From assembly GCA_934292725.1 (NCBI GenBank), contig CAKQXY010000037.1:1-37739 (forward strand): a stretch of DNA of 37,739 bases, given 5' to 3'. The notes under the pieces were generated by a model. That model saw nothing but the letters and a program-made list of their open reading frames with translations, searched no databases and had not been told where the DNA came from. This stretch comes from an uncultured Lachnospiraceae bacterium. GTDB lineage: Bacteria; Bacillota; Clostridia; Lachnospirales; Lachnospiraceae. The translations under genes were made by a program, and so were the position numbers. This document shows positions 15,551-23,616 of the stretch, in pieces. Numbering within the stretch: position 1 is the stretch's first letter; the number at the start of each line of letters is the position of its first letter.

Positions 15551-16900
15551 TTATTCTTCCTCGAAGGCCGGTGCACCGCCGGTCTTTTTGCTTATCATAG
15601 ATTCCATAAAGTCAATATATTCCTGCTTTGTAAAGATAGGTTTGTAGTCATCCACAAGCCTTTTTGCAGCTGCTGCACCGCCCTTTAATAATCTGTAAGC
15701 TGTCAGTGCAAATATTTTTGCCGTAACAATATAGGCAAGCTCCTCATCATTCACATCAAAATCAACACTATGAAGACCGCTTCCTACTGCACCGCCTGTG
15801 TTAAAGGTAAATACTGGCTGAAGATGCTGTACATCACCTACATCTGTTGAACCACCGCTCGGCGTGCTTGTCGCATCAACTACATTCACATTATACTTGT
15901 CGCCTGCTGCAAGCTTTGCCGCCTCGACCAGTTCCTCTGGTGCATCAAATGGAATTGTTGGCAGATATCCAGGCATAGTCTCTATTTCAACCTTAGCCCC
16001 CACTGCAACTGCACCTGCCAAAAATGCACGATCAGTTTTCTCTGATGCATCAAGAATTGCCTTTGTATTATTTGCTCTTACAAGTGTCTCAATAATGGCC
16101 TCATTTGGAATTACATTGACAAGATCACCGCCCTTTGTCATAATCGGATGAACTCTCACTGTATCCTTATCCTGAAATGTTTCTCTTTGATATTGAAGTG
16201 CTGTAAGACCAAGCGCTGCTGCATTTAATGCATTTACGCCAAGATGAGGACTTCCTGCTGCATGAGCGGCCTTTCCCTTATAGCGAATCACTTTGCTTAC
16301 AAAGCCATTTCCGCTGCCCTTTCTTATCACGACTTCATTTCCTATCGTTGTATGATGAGCCAGATTCAAGTCAATATCATCGAAAGCACCGATTCTTATC
16401 AGCTCACATTTTCCGCCGCCATAGCGTATTTTTCCTTCATTCTTTAACTGATTTTTAAACTCAATTTCACCATATTCCTCTGCTGGAACTGCAAAAAATA
16501 CAACCTGACCGTCTAATGATGATGCCACTTCATGATCTGTCAGTGCAATTGCTGCTCCTACCACACCGGCAAGCTGACTGTGATGACCACAGCAATGAGC
16601 ACCCTGTGTCTGTGCGTTTGCATATTTATGCTCTGGAATGCGAAGTGCATCAAGCTCTCCGATTAACGCCAGACTCACATTTTCTTTTTTGTCCTGATTC
16701 AGATAGCCCTTTACGCCAGTTACTGCAAGACCTTCCTTCGTCTCTAATCCAAGCGCCTTAAGCTCATCAGCAAATTTTGACGCAGTTCTAAATTCCTTAT
16801 ATCCAAGCTCTGCATGTGTGTAGATATCTCTTGCAAACGCAATCAGTTTTTCTTTATTGTCATCTATGATTTTTATAATTTTTTCTTCAATCTTATCCAT
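15551..16900 (-). CDS. M20 family metallopeptidase/amidohydrolase
   Basis: A 449-residue protein of the M20D (AbgB/HipO-like) type. Metal and catalytic motifs seen: GELDAL, CGHHSQLAG, VPAEEYGE with the Glu pair, and the late GLHSVDFDV His. A dimerisation lid carries GKAAHAAGSPHLGVNALNAA. Such enzymes deacylate N-acyl amino acids or cleave amidobenzoyl-type conjugates. GGGAG lies upstream of the ATG. It is the last gene of an operon with the MetN/MetI/MetQ-type importer (gap 18 bp to MetQ), which suggests that it releases methionine or a related sulfur amino acid from an imported N-acylated or dipeptide form. That substrate is inferred from context only. Confidence 0.9.
   Translation of the reverse strand: MDKIEEKIIKIIDDNKEKLIAFARDIYTHAELGYKEFRTASKFADELKALGLETKEGLAVTGVKGYLNQDKKENVSLALIGELDALRIPEHKYANAQTQGAHCCGHHSQLAGVVGAAIALTDHEVASSLDGQVVFFAVPAEEYGEIEFKNQLKNEGKIRYGGGKCELIRIGAFDDIDLNLAHHTTIGNEVVIRKGSGNGFVSKVIRYKGKAAHAAGSPHLGVNALNAAALGLTALQYQRETFQDKDTVRVHPIMTKGGDLVNVIPNEAIIETLVRANNTKAILDASEKTDRAFLAGAVAVGAKVEIETMPGYLPTIPFDAPEELVEAAKLAAGDKYNVNVVDATSTPSGGSTDVGDVQHLQPVFTFNTGGAVGSGLHSVDFDVNDEELAYIVTAKIFALTAYRLLKGGAAAAKRLVDDYKPIFTKQEYIDFMESMISKKTGGAPAFEEE
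15566..15589 (+). terminator. Candidate kduD terminator inside the end of the M20 gene
   Basis: On the plus strand GGCCGG...CCGGTC (one G-U pair, 7-nt loop) is followed by TTTTT. It begins 25 bp past the kduD stop, yet lies in the last codons of the convergent M20 gene, so coding and termination would share the same bases. Confidence 0.5.
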
Positions 16901-16918
16901 AATGCAAGTCTCCCTTTT

Positions 16919-17794
16919 TTAATATTCTGGGATTGCCCAGAGATTCTTATATTCACTTTCGTTGTTTGCCTTAAGCCAATCTGTAAATTCATCTGACTGA
17001 TATGCTGCTACAATATCCTTTGCCCACTGCGTATCCTTATCTTCATCCTTTACGACAACCTGCAGCCAGAAATTCTCGGACAAGTTTTCGTTAAACAGTG
17101 CAGTCGACGGATCAATTCCTGCGTTATAGACAATACTTCCAGTAATGATACCATAATCATAATCAGAAAGTGTAGTTGCTATGATACTGGTGCTTACATC
17201 CAAAAACTCCAGATTATATGGATTTTCTTCAACATCCTCAGAGCTTGCAGTCGCATAGTCTGTGCCTTCCTTTAATTTAATCCATCCAATATCCTGAAGC
17301 ATTACAAATGCTCTCGCCATGTTTCCCTCATCCTGCGGAACTGCAACCTTCATACCATCAGCAACCTCATCAAGTGAGCTGTGCGTTTCAGAAAAAATAG
17401 ATGCCGGAACTGTAGGAATTGGTGTCAGTGCTACTAAGTTGGAATTATAATTTTTATTGAATGCATCCATATATGCAATGTGCTGTTCAACAGAGAAATC
17501 TACATCACCATCTGCAATCGCTTCATCTGCATACTGAAGTGTAAGCTCAGTTGCCTCAAATGTATAGCCCTGCTTTTCAAGAATCGGCATTACATGTTGC
17601 TCAAAAAGCTCTGTATATGGTCCTGTTCCTTTCGCATATGTTAATTTCTTTTTTTCTGTAACAGCTGACTCTGCCGCACTTTCTTTTTTTGTTTCATTTG
17701 TTGTCTTTGCATCTTTTTTTCCGCAGCCTGCTGCAATTACTGCCGCTGCCGCTAATACTCCAATTGCCAATACACCTTTTTTAAACTTTTTCAT
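16919..17794 (-). CDS. metQ: MetQ/NlpA-family lipoprotein, substrate-binding protein
   Basis: A 291-residue lipoprotein with signal MKKFKKGVLAIGVLAAAAVIAAGC and the lipobox cysteine followed by GKK. The mature part shows the NlpA/MetQ fold (YTELFEQHVMPILEKQGYTFEATEL, DGDVDFSVEQHIAYMDAFNKNY, MKVAVPQDEGNMARAFVMLQDIGWIKL). It captures methionine or a related amino acid for MetNI. I favour the ATG at 17794, placing AAGGAG 9 nt upstream; the ATG two codons earlier is too close. Operon order is metN-metI-metQ-M20. Confidence 0.9.
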   Translation of the reverse strand: MKKFKKGVLAIGVLAAAAVIAAGCGKKDAKTTNETKKESAAESAVTEKKKLTYAKGTGPYTELFEQHVMPILEKQGYTFEATELTLQYADEAIADGDVDFSVEQHIAYMDAFNKNYNSNLVALTPIPTVPASIFSETHSSLDEVADGMKVAVPQDEGNMARAFVMLQDIGWIKLKEGTDYATASSEDVEENPYNLEFLDVSTSIIATTLSDYDYGIITGSIVYNAGIDPSTALFNENLSENFWLQVVVKDEDKDTQWAKDIVAAYQSDEFTDWLKANNESEYKNLWAIPEY

Positions 17795-17818
17795 AATCAT
17801 TTTCTCCTTTTATCTGTC

Positions 17819-18487
17819 TTATTTTCTGCGAGCCTTTCCTGCGAAGAAATTTCCAAGGCTTTGTATGCACTGTGTAATAATAATAAGTACAACTACAAGT
17901 GAATACATAAGTGTAAAGTTAAAGCGGTTGTAACCATAATTAAGAACAAGCGCTCCGATACCACCGCCTCCTACATATCCTGCCATTGCACTTGCACCAA
18001 TCAATCCAACGATACCAGTTGTAAGTGAAAGAATCACAGATCCAAGCGACTCAGGCAAAATAAATTTTGTAACAAGCTGCAGCGGTGTTGCCCCCATTGC
18101 CAGTGCAGCCTCCAAAATGCCATTTCCTGTATCGAGAAGGGAATTTTCAAATAAGCGTGTCAAAAGCGGTATCGCATTTACTGTAAGAGGTACAATTGCT
18201 GCTGTTGCTCCGATTCTCGTTCCTATTAAAAACTTTGTAACCGGCATAATTGCAACCAGAAGAACAACAAATGGTGTACTTCTTACAATATTAATTATCA
18301 CATTAATGATATTATAAATCACCACATTCTGGTATAACCCGCCCTTTCTTGTAAAGATCAGCACGATTGCCAGAACAAATGCGACAATCGTTGCAATAAT
18401 CAGGGCTATTCCAACCATATATAATGTCTCTGCAAATGATGTTAACAGCTTATCATTTGATATTCCAAGAAATTCTTCAATTGCCAT
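17819..18487 (-). CDS. metI: MetI-type ABC transporter permease
   Basis: A 222-residue membrane protein with about five transmembrane helices. Typical MetI segments are LLTSFAETLYMVGIAL at the start, INIVRSTPFVVLLVAIMP, the IGTTAAIVPL-like RIGATAAIVPLTVNAIPLLTR and the EAA loop ILEAALAMGATPLQLVTKFILPESLGSVI. It forms the channel for the MetN ATPase and MetQ lipoprotein. AAAGGAG precedes the ATG. Gaps to its neighbours are about 20 bp. Confidence 0.93.
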   Translation of the reverse strand: MAIEEFLGISNDKLLTSFAETLYMVGIALIIATIVAFVLAIVLIFTRKGGLYQNVVIYNIINVIINIVRSTPFVVLLVAIMPVTKFLIGTRIGATAAIVPLTVNAIPLLTRLFENSLLDTGNGILEAALAMGATPLQLVTKFILPESLGSVILSLTTGIVGLIGASAMAGYVGGGGIGALVLNYGYNRFNFTLMYSLVVVLIIITQCIQSLGNFFAGKARRK

Positions 18488-18510
18488 ATTTTTTCTCCTT
18501 TGCGTCTTCC

Positions 18511-19533
18511 TTATATGTAAATCTCTTTATAACCAACACCATGATCTGAAAAATACTTCTGTGCCCCTTCAATTTCATTCTTTGCACCAATGATCTGTAC
18601 AATAATGATTCCTAAGACTCGTTCCTGTATTTCACTGATATTGGCAAATAAAATATTTGTTTCTACATCAAATTTCTTATTTACACCGGATAACACAGAT
18701 TCTGTACTGTCACTGTCAAGAAACTTTAATTTCAAAAGCTTATTGTTCTTTTTTTCAGAACGTATACTTTCTGTTAAAAGTTCTGGAACACTGTCATTAA
18801 TTACTGTCTTTACAAAATTCTTTGTAATTTCCTGCTGTGGTTCACTGAATACGTCAAGCACATTTCCTTTCTCGACAACTCTTCCACTCTCCATCACAGC
18901 TACATGATGACAAATGCTTTGAATAACGTTCATCTCATGTGTGATCAGCACAATCGTAATGCCAAGCTCCTTATTGATTCTCTTTAACAGCTTAAGGATC
19001 GCTTTTGTCGTTTTTGGATCAAGTGCACTAGTTGATTCATCGCTAAGCAAAATAGATGGATCTGTTGCCAAGGCTCTTGCAATTCCTACTCTTTGCTTCT
19101 GGCCTCCTGAAAGCTTAGATGGATATACGTCTTTCTTGTCTGTAAGCTCGACATATTCTAAAACTTCCTGTACCTTCTTTTTTATCTGATCCTTCGGAAC
19201 GTGATTTAAAACAAGCGGCAATGCTATATTTTCGTACACTGTTTTTGTTTCAAGAAGATTAAATTGCTGAAAGATCATTCCAATCTTTTTCCTCTTTTGA
19301 CGAAGCTTTGATTGTTTCAGTGCATTTATATCTTCTCCATCCACTAAAACCTTTCCTGATGTTGGAACCTCAAGTGCATTGATTGTTCGAATCAAAGTCG
19401 ATTTGCCGGCTCCTGAGAAACCAATAATTCCATATATATCGCCATCCTCTATTGTCAGGCTTACATTTTCAAGTGCTTTTACTTCGCACTCTTTTGTTTT
19501 AAAGATCTTGCTTACGTTTTGAAACTCAATCAT
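18511..19533 (-). CDS. metN: MetN-type ABC transporter ATPase with NIL domain
   Basis: A 340-residue ATPase. Walker A is GFSGAGKST, the signature LSGGQKQRVGIARAL, Walker B ILLSDESTSALDP and the switch His is in LITHEM. The C-terminal ~80 residues (FDVETNILFANISEIQERVLGIIIVQIIG...) are the NIL/ACT-like domain which, in known MetN proteins, binds methionine and inhibits transport. AGGAGGAG lies about 10 nt before the ATG. It is the first gene of the operon. No SAM riboswitch or T-box is visible in the leader, so control is by another route, and a cystine or related substrate cannot be excluded. Confidence 0.92.
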   Translation of the reverse strand: MIEFQNVSKIFKTKECEVKALENVSLTIEDGDIYGIIGFSGAGKSTLIRTINALEVPTSGKVLVDGEDINALKQSKLRQKRKKIGMIFQQFNLLETKTVYENIALPLVLNHVPKDQIKKKVQEVLEYVELTDKKDVYPSKLSGGQKQRVGIARALATDPSILLSDESTSALDPKTTKAILKLLKRINKELGITIVLITHEMNVIQSICHHVAVMESGRVVEKGNVLDVFSEPQQEITKNFVKTVINDSVPELLTESIRSEKKNNKLLKLKFLDSDSTESVLSGVNKKFDVETNILFANISEIQERVLGIIIVQIIGAKNEIEGAQKYFSDHGVGYKEIYI

Positions 19534-19560
19534 GAAGCCGTCTCCTCCTACTCTTTCTGC

Positions 19561-19641
19561 ACAGAAAAGATAAAATTTGTTTTCTTTTTGTTTTCTTTTC
19601 TGTTGGTTGAAAGTATAGCAAATTCTGAAAGAAAGTGTTAA
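19561..19641 (-). promoter_or_regulatory. metN promoter and leader hairpin
   Basis: On the minus strand a -35 TTAACA (19636-19641), an 18-bp spacer and an extended -10, TGC-TATACT (19612-19617), are visible. The start of the transcript contains a 9-bp inverted repeat ACAGAAAAG/CTTTTCTGT (19561-19569 and 19595-19603) around an A/T-rich loop. It lacks a following T-run and is therefore not a plain terminator. Confidence 0.6.
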
Positions 19642-19712
19642 TACGTTGATTTTATGTTTCGTTATAATTGCTTCCTATAGCAAATGCTTTTTACATGATT
19701 CCACAGTATAGC

Positions 19713-19745
19713 AAAAGCCCACGACTTTCATCGTGAGCTTTTATT
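19713..19745 (-). terminator. Terminator between the Fec-type operon and metN
   Basis: AAAAGC-C-CACGA (19713-19724) pairs with TCGTG-A-GCTTTT (19731-19742) around a 6-nt loop. The flanks are A/T-rich in both directions, so it could stop transcripts on either strand. Confidence 0.6.
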
Positions 19746-19759
19746 TTAACTATTTATAT

Positions 19760-19957
19760 GATACCAGGGTCAAAAGGTCAGAAAGCCGATGCAAGCTTGC
19801 TTGCAAGAGGTTTTTTGAACTCTTGACCCGCCAAAAATATGAGTAAGTAGCCATTTTTCAAAGAAAAATGAGCGGATTACGAATGTTTTTGAAGATTGCG
19901 AGAGTGCAAAGCACGTAGCAATCTGGTATCAAAGGGGTCAAAATGCCTTTTGACCCC
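19760..19957. repeat. About 200-bp structured intergenic element with nested inverted repeats
   Basis: No coding. Several paired segments are visible. GATACC (19760-19765) pairs with GGTATC (19925-19930). GGGTCAAAAGG (19767-19777) pairs with CCTTTTGACCC (19946-19956), or its GGGTCA with TGACCC (19824-19829). CATTTTTC/GAAAAATG form a tight hairpin (19852-19870), GATTGC...GCAATC encloses GTGC/GCAC (19894-19923), and GGGGTCAAAA-TGCC-TTTTGACCCC (19934-19957) is a strong terminator-like hairpin 8 bp past the ATPase stop. Several pairings exclude one another. It may be a mobile palindromic element or a structured RNA; I cannot match it to a known family. Confidence 0.65.
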
Positions 19958-19965
19958 AACATCAT

Positions 19966-20802
19966 TTATACTTCAGCATAATAATATCGCTGTCCTTTTT
20001 TTGTATCCATATGAAAAAATGATATATCATAAAGTTTCTTTAAGTTCTCTTCACATAGACATTCATTTGTATTTCCTGCTGCAATTACTTGTCCGTCCTT
20101 TAGCATAATCAGGCGATCACAATAAATTCCAGCCAGATTGATATCATGAAGCACCATAAGCACAGATACGCCTTCCTGTCTGTTTAATTCTAAAAGCGTC
20201 TTCATAATTTCAATCTGATTTTTAATGTCAAGGCTTGCAATCGGTTCATCAAGGAGCATCCATGGTGTGGTTTGTGCTACTGCGCGTGCAATCACAATCT
20301 TTTGTTTTTCACCGCCACTTAGGACGGCAAATTTTTTATCCTTAAGCTTATCTGCTTTTGTGAGCGAAAAAGCACGATAAACTGCTTCTTTATCACCAGC
20401 GGACGTTCCCTCAAAGCGTCCCTGATATGGTGTTCGCCCTGTCATAACTATCTCCTCTGCCGTAAAGTCTGTCTCAATATCTGTCTTCTGCGGCACAAAG
20501 GAGAGCAGTCTTGCAAGCTTTTTTCGTGGATAATCGTCAGCCGGCACATCACCAATTTTCATGCTTTCTTTACTCTCTGTTTTTAAAAATGCGAGTACAT
20601 GACGCAGAAAACTTGATTTCCCGGCTCCGTTTGGCCCAATAATTCCATAGATATGACCTGGCTCAAGAGTGAGCGTGATATCTTTTAAAATTGGATGATC
20701 CATCCCTTCTGGAGTCCAAGTCATATGATTGCTTACAATATCTACTGATTTGAGCAAATCCATTTTTGATGCTGATTCTTTTTTATTTCCTTGTCGACTC
20801 AA
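19966..20802 (-). CDS. FecE/FepC-type ABC transporter ATPase
   Basis: A 278-residue ATPase of the iron-siderophore/cobalamin importer family. Walker A is GPNGAGKSS, the signature LSGGEKQKIVIARA, Walker B WMLLDEPIASLD and the switch His is in VLHDIN. YIIS-type family features include FVPQKTDIETDFTAEEIVMTGRTPY. The start appears to be TTG at 20802, because AGAGGAG lies 9 nt upstream; the first ATG (20763) has no good site. It follows the FecCD-type permease on the same strand with a 103-bp gap containing a possible degenerate copy of the palindromic repeat. Confidence 0.9.
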   Translation of the reverse strand: MSRQGNKKESASKMDLLKSVDIVSNHMTWTPEGMDHPILKDITLTLEPGHIYGIIGPNGAGKSSFLRHVLAFLKTESKESMKIGDVPADDYPRKKLARLLSFVPQKTDIETDFTAEEIVMTGRTPYQGRFEGTSAGDKEAVYRAFSLTKADKLKDKKFAVLSGGEKQKIVIARAVAQTTPWMLLDEPIASLDIKNQIEIMKTLLELNRQEGVSVLMVLHDINLAGIYCDRLIMLKDGQVIAAGNTNECLCEENLKKLYDISFFHMDTKKGQRYYYAEV

Positions 20803-20833
20803 GCTTGTTTTCTCCTCTCTTTTGATTTTATGC

Positions 20834-20882
20834 TGTTCACGGGGGTACTCTATGAAAGCGGTTCGCCGCTAATCTAGGTTGT
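20834..20882. repeat. Possible degenerate copy of the dispersed palindromic repeat
   Basis: GTTCACGG at one end and TGAAAGCGGTTCGCC further in parallel the GTTCACGG and TGAAAGCCATTCACC parts of the elements at 3291-3398 and 27216-27275, with an internal GCGG-TTCG-CCGC hairpin. The order and spacing differ, so membership of the same family is tentative. Confidence 0.35.
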
Positions 20883-20905
20883 GACCCACAAACGTTAGAA
20901 ATTTC

Positions 20906-21940
20906 TCATGCCAACTTCCTCTTGATCAGCAAAATTAGATATGGTGCCCCGACAATTGCTGTCAGCACACCAACAGGAAGTTCTCCCGGTGCAGTCACCG
21001 TGCGCGCTAACGTATCACAAACCATCAAGAAAAATCCGCCTCCAAGAATTGACCCAGGCAAAATTCTTCGATAATCATCACCAAGCAAAAAGCGTACAAT
21101 ATGAGGAATCACTAGTCCGACAAAACCAATCACACCGCTGACAGAAACACATGCGGCAACCATCACCGATACCACTAAAATCAAAATTCGGCGAATACGC
21201 ACTGTCTCGATACCAAGACTCTGTGCCGTCTCCTCACCCATCGCCATCAGATTCAGATCCTTTGACAAGACAATGCAGACACAAAGACAAATCATTTCAC
21301 AGATCGCCACATAACAAACCTTCACCCATACTGCAGATGAAAAGCTTCCCATTATCCACAGATATACCTGCTCAATCTTATCATGATTAAGAGACATAAG
21401 AAGTGACATCACAGCTGAAAAAAGTGTACTGATTGCCGTTCCTGTAAGAAGGATACCTATTGTCTTTGCTCCCTTTTTCATGCCTCCAATCAAATATACG
21501 AGCATGATTGTTAAAATCGCACCAATAAAAGCACACACACCAATAGTTCCTATCCCAAAGACACTCACCTGTACACCAAAAAGAATAGCAATCGTTGCAC
21601 CAAGTGCGGCACCCGAGGATACACCTAAAATATGAGGATCAGCGAGCGGATTTTGAAAAATTCCCTGAAACACGCCTCCAGCTGCAGAAAGTCCTGCACC
21701 GACAAGTGCTGCAAGCAAAACTCGCGGCAGGCGAACCTGCAAAATTATATAGCGCTGCATCGTGCTATACGCTGATATATCCACAAATTGGCCTATTCCT
21801 GGAATACCGGACAGCGCAAGCTTAATGCTCCCTATTATGCCAATCTCTGCCGATCCCACACTTAGGGAAATGGCAGCTCCCACAAAAAGAAGAGCTGCCA
21901 TGCAAACATAAATATACAAATATGTTTTTTTCTTTTCCAT
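20906..21940 (-). CDS. FecCD-family ABC transporter permease
   Basis: A 344-residue membrane protein of the BtuC/FecCD family with about ten transmembrane helices. Family marks are VRLPRVLLAALVGAGLSAAGGVFQGIFQNPLADPHILGVSSGAALGA, the ATPase-contact loop region MAMGEETAQSLGIETVRIRRIL, and GVIGFVGLVIPHIVRFLLGDDYRRILP followed by PGELPVGVLTAIVGAPYLILLI. Its start overlaps the stop of the binding-protein gene by one base (TAATG), indicating translational coupling. It imports a metal chelate, haem or corrinoid; which one is not clear. Confidence 0.95.
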   Translation of the reverse strand: MEKKKTYLYIYVCMAALLFVGAAISLSVGSAEIGIIGSIKLALSGIPGIGQFVDISAYSTMQRYIILQVRLPRVLLAALVGAGLSAAGGVFQGIFQNPLADPHILGVSSGAALGATIAILFGVQVSVFGIGTIGVCAFIGAILTIMLVYLIGGMKKGAKTIGILLTGTAISTLFSAVMSLLMSLNHDKIEQVYLWIMGSFSSAVWVKVCYVAICEMICLCVCIVLSKDLNLMAMGEETAQSLGIETVRIRRILILVVSVMVAACVSVSGVIGFVGLVIPHIVRFLLGDDYRRILPGSILGGGFFLMVCDTLARTVTAPGELPVGVLTAIVGAPYLILLIKRKLA

Positions 21941-23202
21941 TACTTTGCTAATGCTGCCTTTACGTAAGAAACCTCATCGGCCTTTGCATTACAGTTAAAG
22001 ATCTGACCAAGTGTGATTACATTCTCATCATTCTCTGCATCAACATAGATAACCGGAATATTGGCATCGTCAAACTTTGCCTTTTCCTCAGCAGAATACT
22101 CGGCATCTGCTACAACAACTGCCGGAGCCTCTAAAACAACATCCTCAACACTTTTCTGTTCATACTCGGCATCCTCACTAACTACACCGATTTCCTTTAA
22201 CAAATTAAAAACTTCCTCGCTTGCAGCGTAAACGCTCTCTGGGCAAGATTCGATATTGTACTCTACAACACCACTTTTTACATTAACCGGATACTCGGTT
22301 TCTGTCGGGAAGCACTCTGGATGAAGCATCTGTGCCAGCTCTACAACAGCATCTGCATTTCTCGGTCCCTGACGATCAAGCATGTTAGTGTCAATAGTCT
22401 CTACAAAACCATTTTTTACTGCACTCAGCTCAGTATACGGATCTGTTGTGCAGAAGCCTTCCTCATTATAAGCATTTAAGATAACATACTGCGGATCCTT
22501 CTCAAGAAGTGTCTCAGTGGAATATGACCATCCCTCTACATCTGAAGCAATGTTGTCACCGCCTGCCGCTGTCAGAATACCATTTACGAAAGTATCTCCT
22601 CCAGCTGTATAATCGCCGTACTCACCGTAGCTAACTACATAATAGACTGTCGGATTCTCATCAGCAGATGCCAGACGATCAGAAACATAGTCCATCTTTG
22701 CCTGCATTTCATCAACGGTCTTTTCTGCTGCTTCTGCACAGTTTACAGCCTCACCAACCAGACTGATCATATCATACACGCCTTCCATATCGCCCTCATC
22801 ATAGAGATACAGAACAGGAACACCAGCATCCTCAAGCTGCTTTACTGCATCATCTGAAAAATGAGTAGAGGCAAGAACCAGATCTGGCTCTAGGCTTAAA
22901 ATCTTCTCAATATCTGCATTTGAAATACTTCCAACAGACTCAACCTTGCTGACTGCTGCCGGGTAATCGCAGTAATCTGTTCTTCCGACTAATTTATCAC
23001 CTGCACCGATTGCATACAAAATCTCTGTCATATTCGGTCCCATGGATACAATCTTTTCAGGCTCCTCATCAATTGTAATTTCAGTGCCGTCTGTTCCAGT
23101 TAATGTAAGCGGATAGCTAACCTCATCTGCCAATACTGACATGCTTGACGCTGCAAGCGCTGCACACATAATAATTGCCTGCATCTTCTGATACTTTCTC
23201 AT
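21940..23202 (-). CDS. FecB/BtuF-type binding protein with C-terminal partial lobe duplication
   Basis: A 420-residue protein with signal MRKYQKMQAIIMCAALAASSMSVLA; no lipobox is visible. Residues ~28-298 form a standard TroA/BtuF-type binding protein (EKIVSMGPNMTEILYAIGAGDKLVGRTDYCDYP; AVVELAQMLHPECFP is the usual end). Residues ~300-420 are an extra segment. Its part 352-416 (VEDVVLEAPAVVVADAEYS...NIPVIYVDAEND...LGQIFNCNAKADE) parallels the protein's own 98-167 (IEKILSLEPDLVLASTHFS...GVPVLYLYDEGD...LVGEAVNCAEAAE), so it looks like a repeated N-lobe half. TAGGAG is 4 nt before the ATG. First gene of the importer operon; no cobalamin riboswitch is seen. Confidence 0.9.
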   Translation of the reverse strand: MRKYQKMQAIIMCAALAASSMSVLADEVSYPLTLTGTDGTEITIDEEPEKIVSMGPNMTEILYAIGAGDKLVGRTDYCDYPAAVSKVESVGSISNADIEKILSLEPDLVLASTHFSDDAVKQLEDAGVPVLYLYDEGDMEGVYDMISLVGEAVNCAEAAEKTVDEMQAKMDYVSDRLASADENPTVYYVVSYGEYGDYTAGGDTFVNGILTAAGGDNIASDVEGWSYSTETLLEKDPQYVILNAYNEEGFCTTDPYTELSAVKNGFVETIDTNMLDRQGPRNADAVVELAQMLHPECFPTETEYPVNVKSGVVEYNIESCPESVYAASEEVFNLLKEIGVVSEDAEYEQKSVEDVVLEAPAVVVADAEYSAEEKAKFDDANIPVIYVDAENDENVITLGQIFNCNAKADEVSYVKAALAK

Positions 23203-23250
23203 AAAACTCCTAACTGCAGATTTTTACTGCATCACATATTCTTTTGCGCT

Positions 23251-23283
23251 CTATATTATAACGAAATATAGCCTGTATTTCAA
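23251..23283 (-). promoter_or_regulatory. Promoter with overlapping dyad for the Fec-type importer
   Basis: Minus-strand promoter TTGAAA (23278-23283), 17-bp spacer, TATAAT (23255-23260). The inverted repeat CTATATT...AATATAG (23251-23257 and 23265-23271) overlaps the -10 and would suit a repressor. It is not a clear Fur box. Confidence 0.65.
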
Positions 23284-23310
23284 GCAAATTATTTTAAAGG
23301 CAGGGATTCC

Positions 23311-23616
23311 TCAAATTAACATCTCCGCCGCAAACACAATCACGCAGCATATTACTGCCACTAGAAACATACTTACACCCTTTCTGGCGGCAATGATTCC
23401 TGCTGCTAGTGCCAGCACTCCTGCAATCGGCACAGCAGTTGTTTCTACAATCGCCGGAAAGGTCATAACCGATAATGTTACATACGGTACATAGAATAAA
23501 AACGACTTCAAAAATGGATTTTCAATTTTCTTTCTGATCAGTGTAAGCGGCACCGCGCGCACGGCAAAGGATACAAGCGCAGACACCATGATATACAAAT
23601 AAATATTATGCTGCAT
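23311..23616 (-). CDS. azlD: AzlD-family branched-chain amino acid exporter subunit
   Basis: A 101-residue membrane protein with four hydrophobic segments; SALVSFAVRAVPLTLIRKKIENPFLKSFLFYVPYVTLSVMTFPAI is typical of AzlD. With AzlC it forms an exporter for branched-chain amino acids and analogues. Its start lies inside the azlC gene (11-bp overlap), showing tight coupling; the ribosome binding site AAGGAG is within azlC. Confidence 0.93.
   Translation of the reverse strand: MQHNIYLYIMVSALVSFAVRAVPLTLIRKKIENPFLKSFLFYVPYVTLSVMTFPAIVETTAVPIAGVLALAAGIIAARKGVSMFLVAVICCVIVFAAEMLI

Noticed and set aside
19534..19690. SAM (S-box) riboswitch upstream of metN
   Set aside because: The leader is short and holds only one A/T-rich inverted repeat without S-box conserved segments.
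23203..23310. Cobalamin riboswitch upstream of the FecB/BtuF-type gene
   Set aside because: The leader is only about 50 nt and has no B12-box-like sequence.
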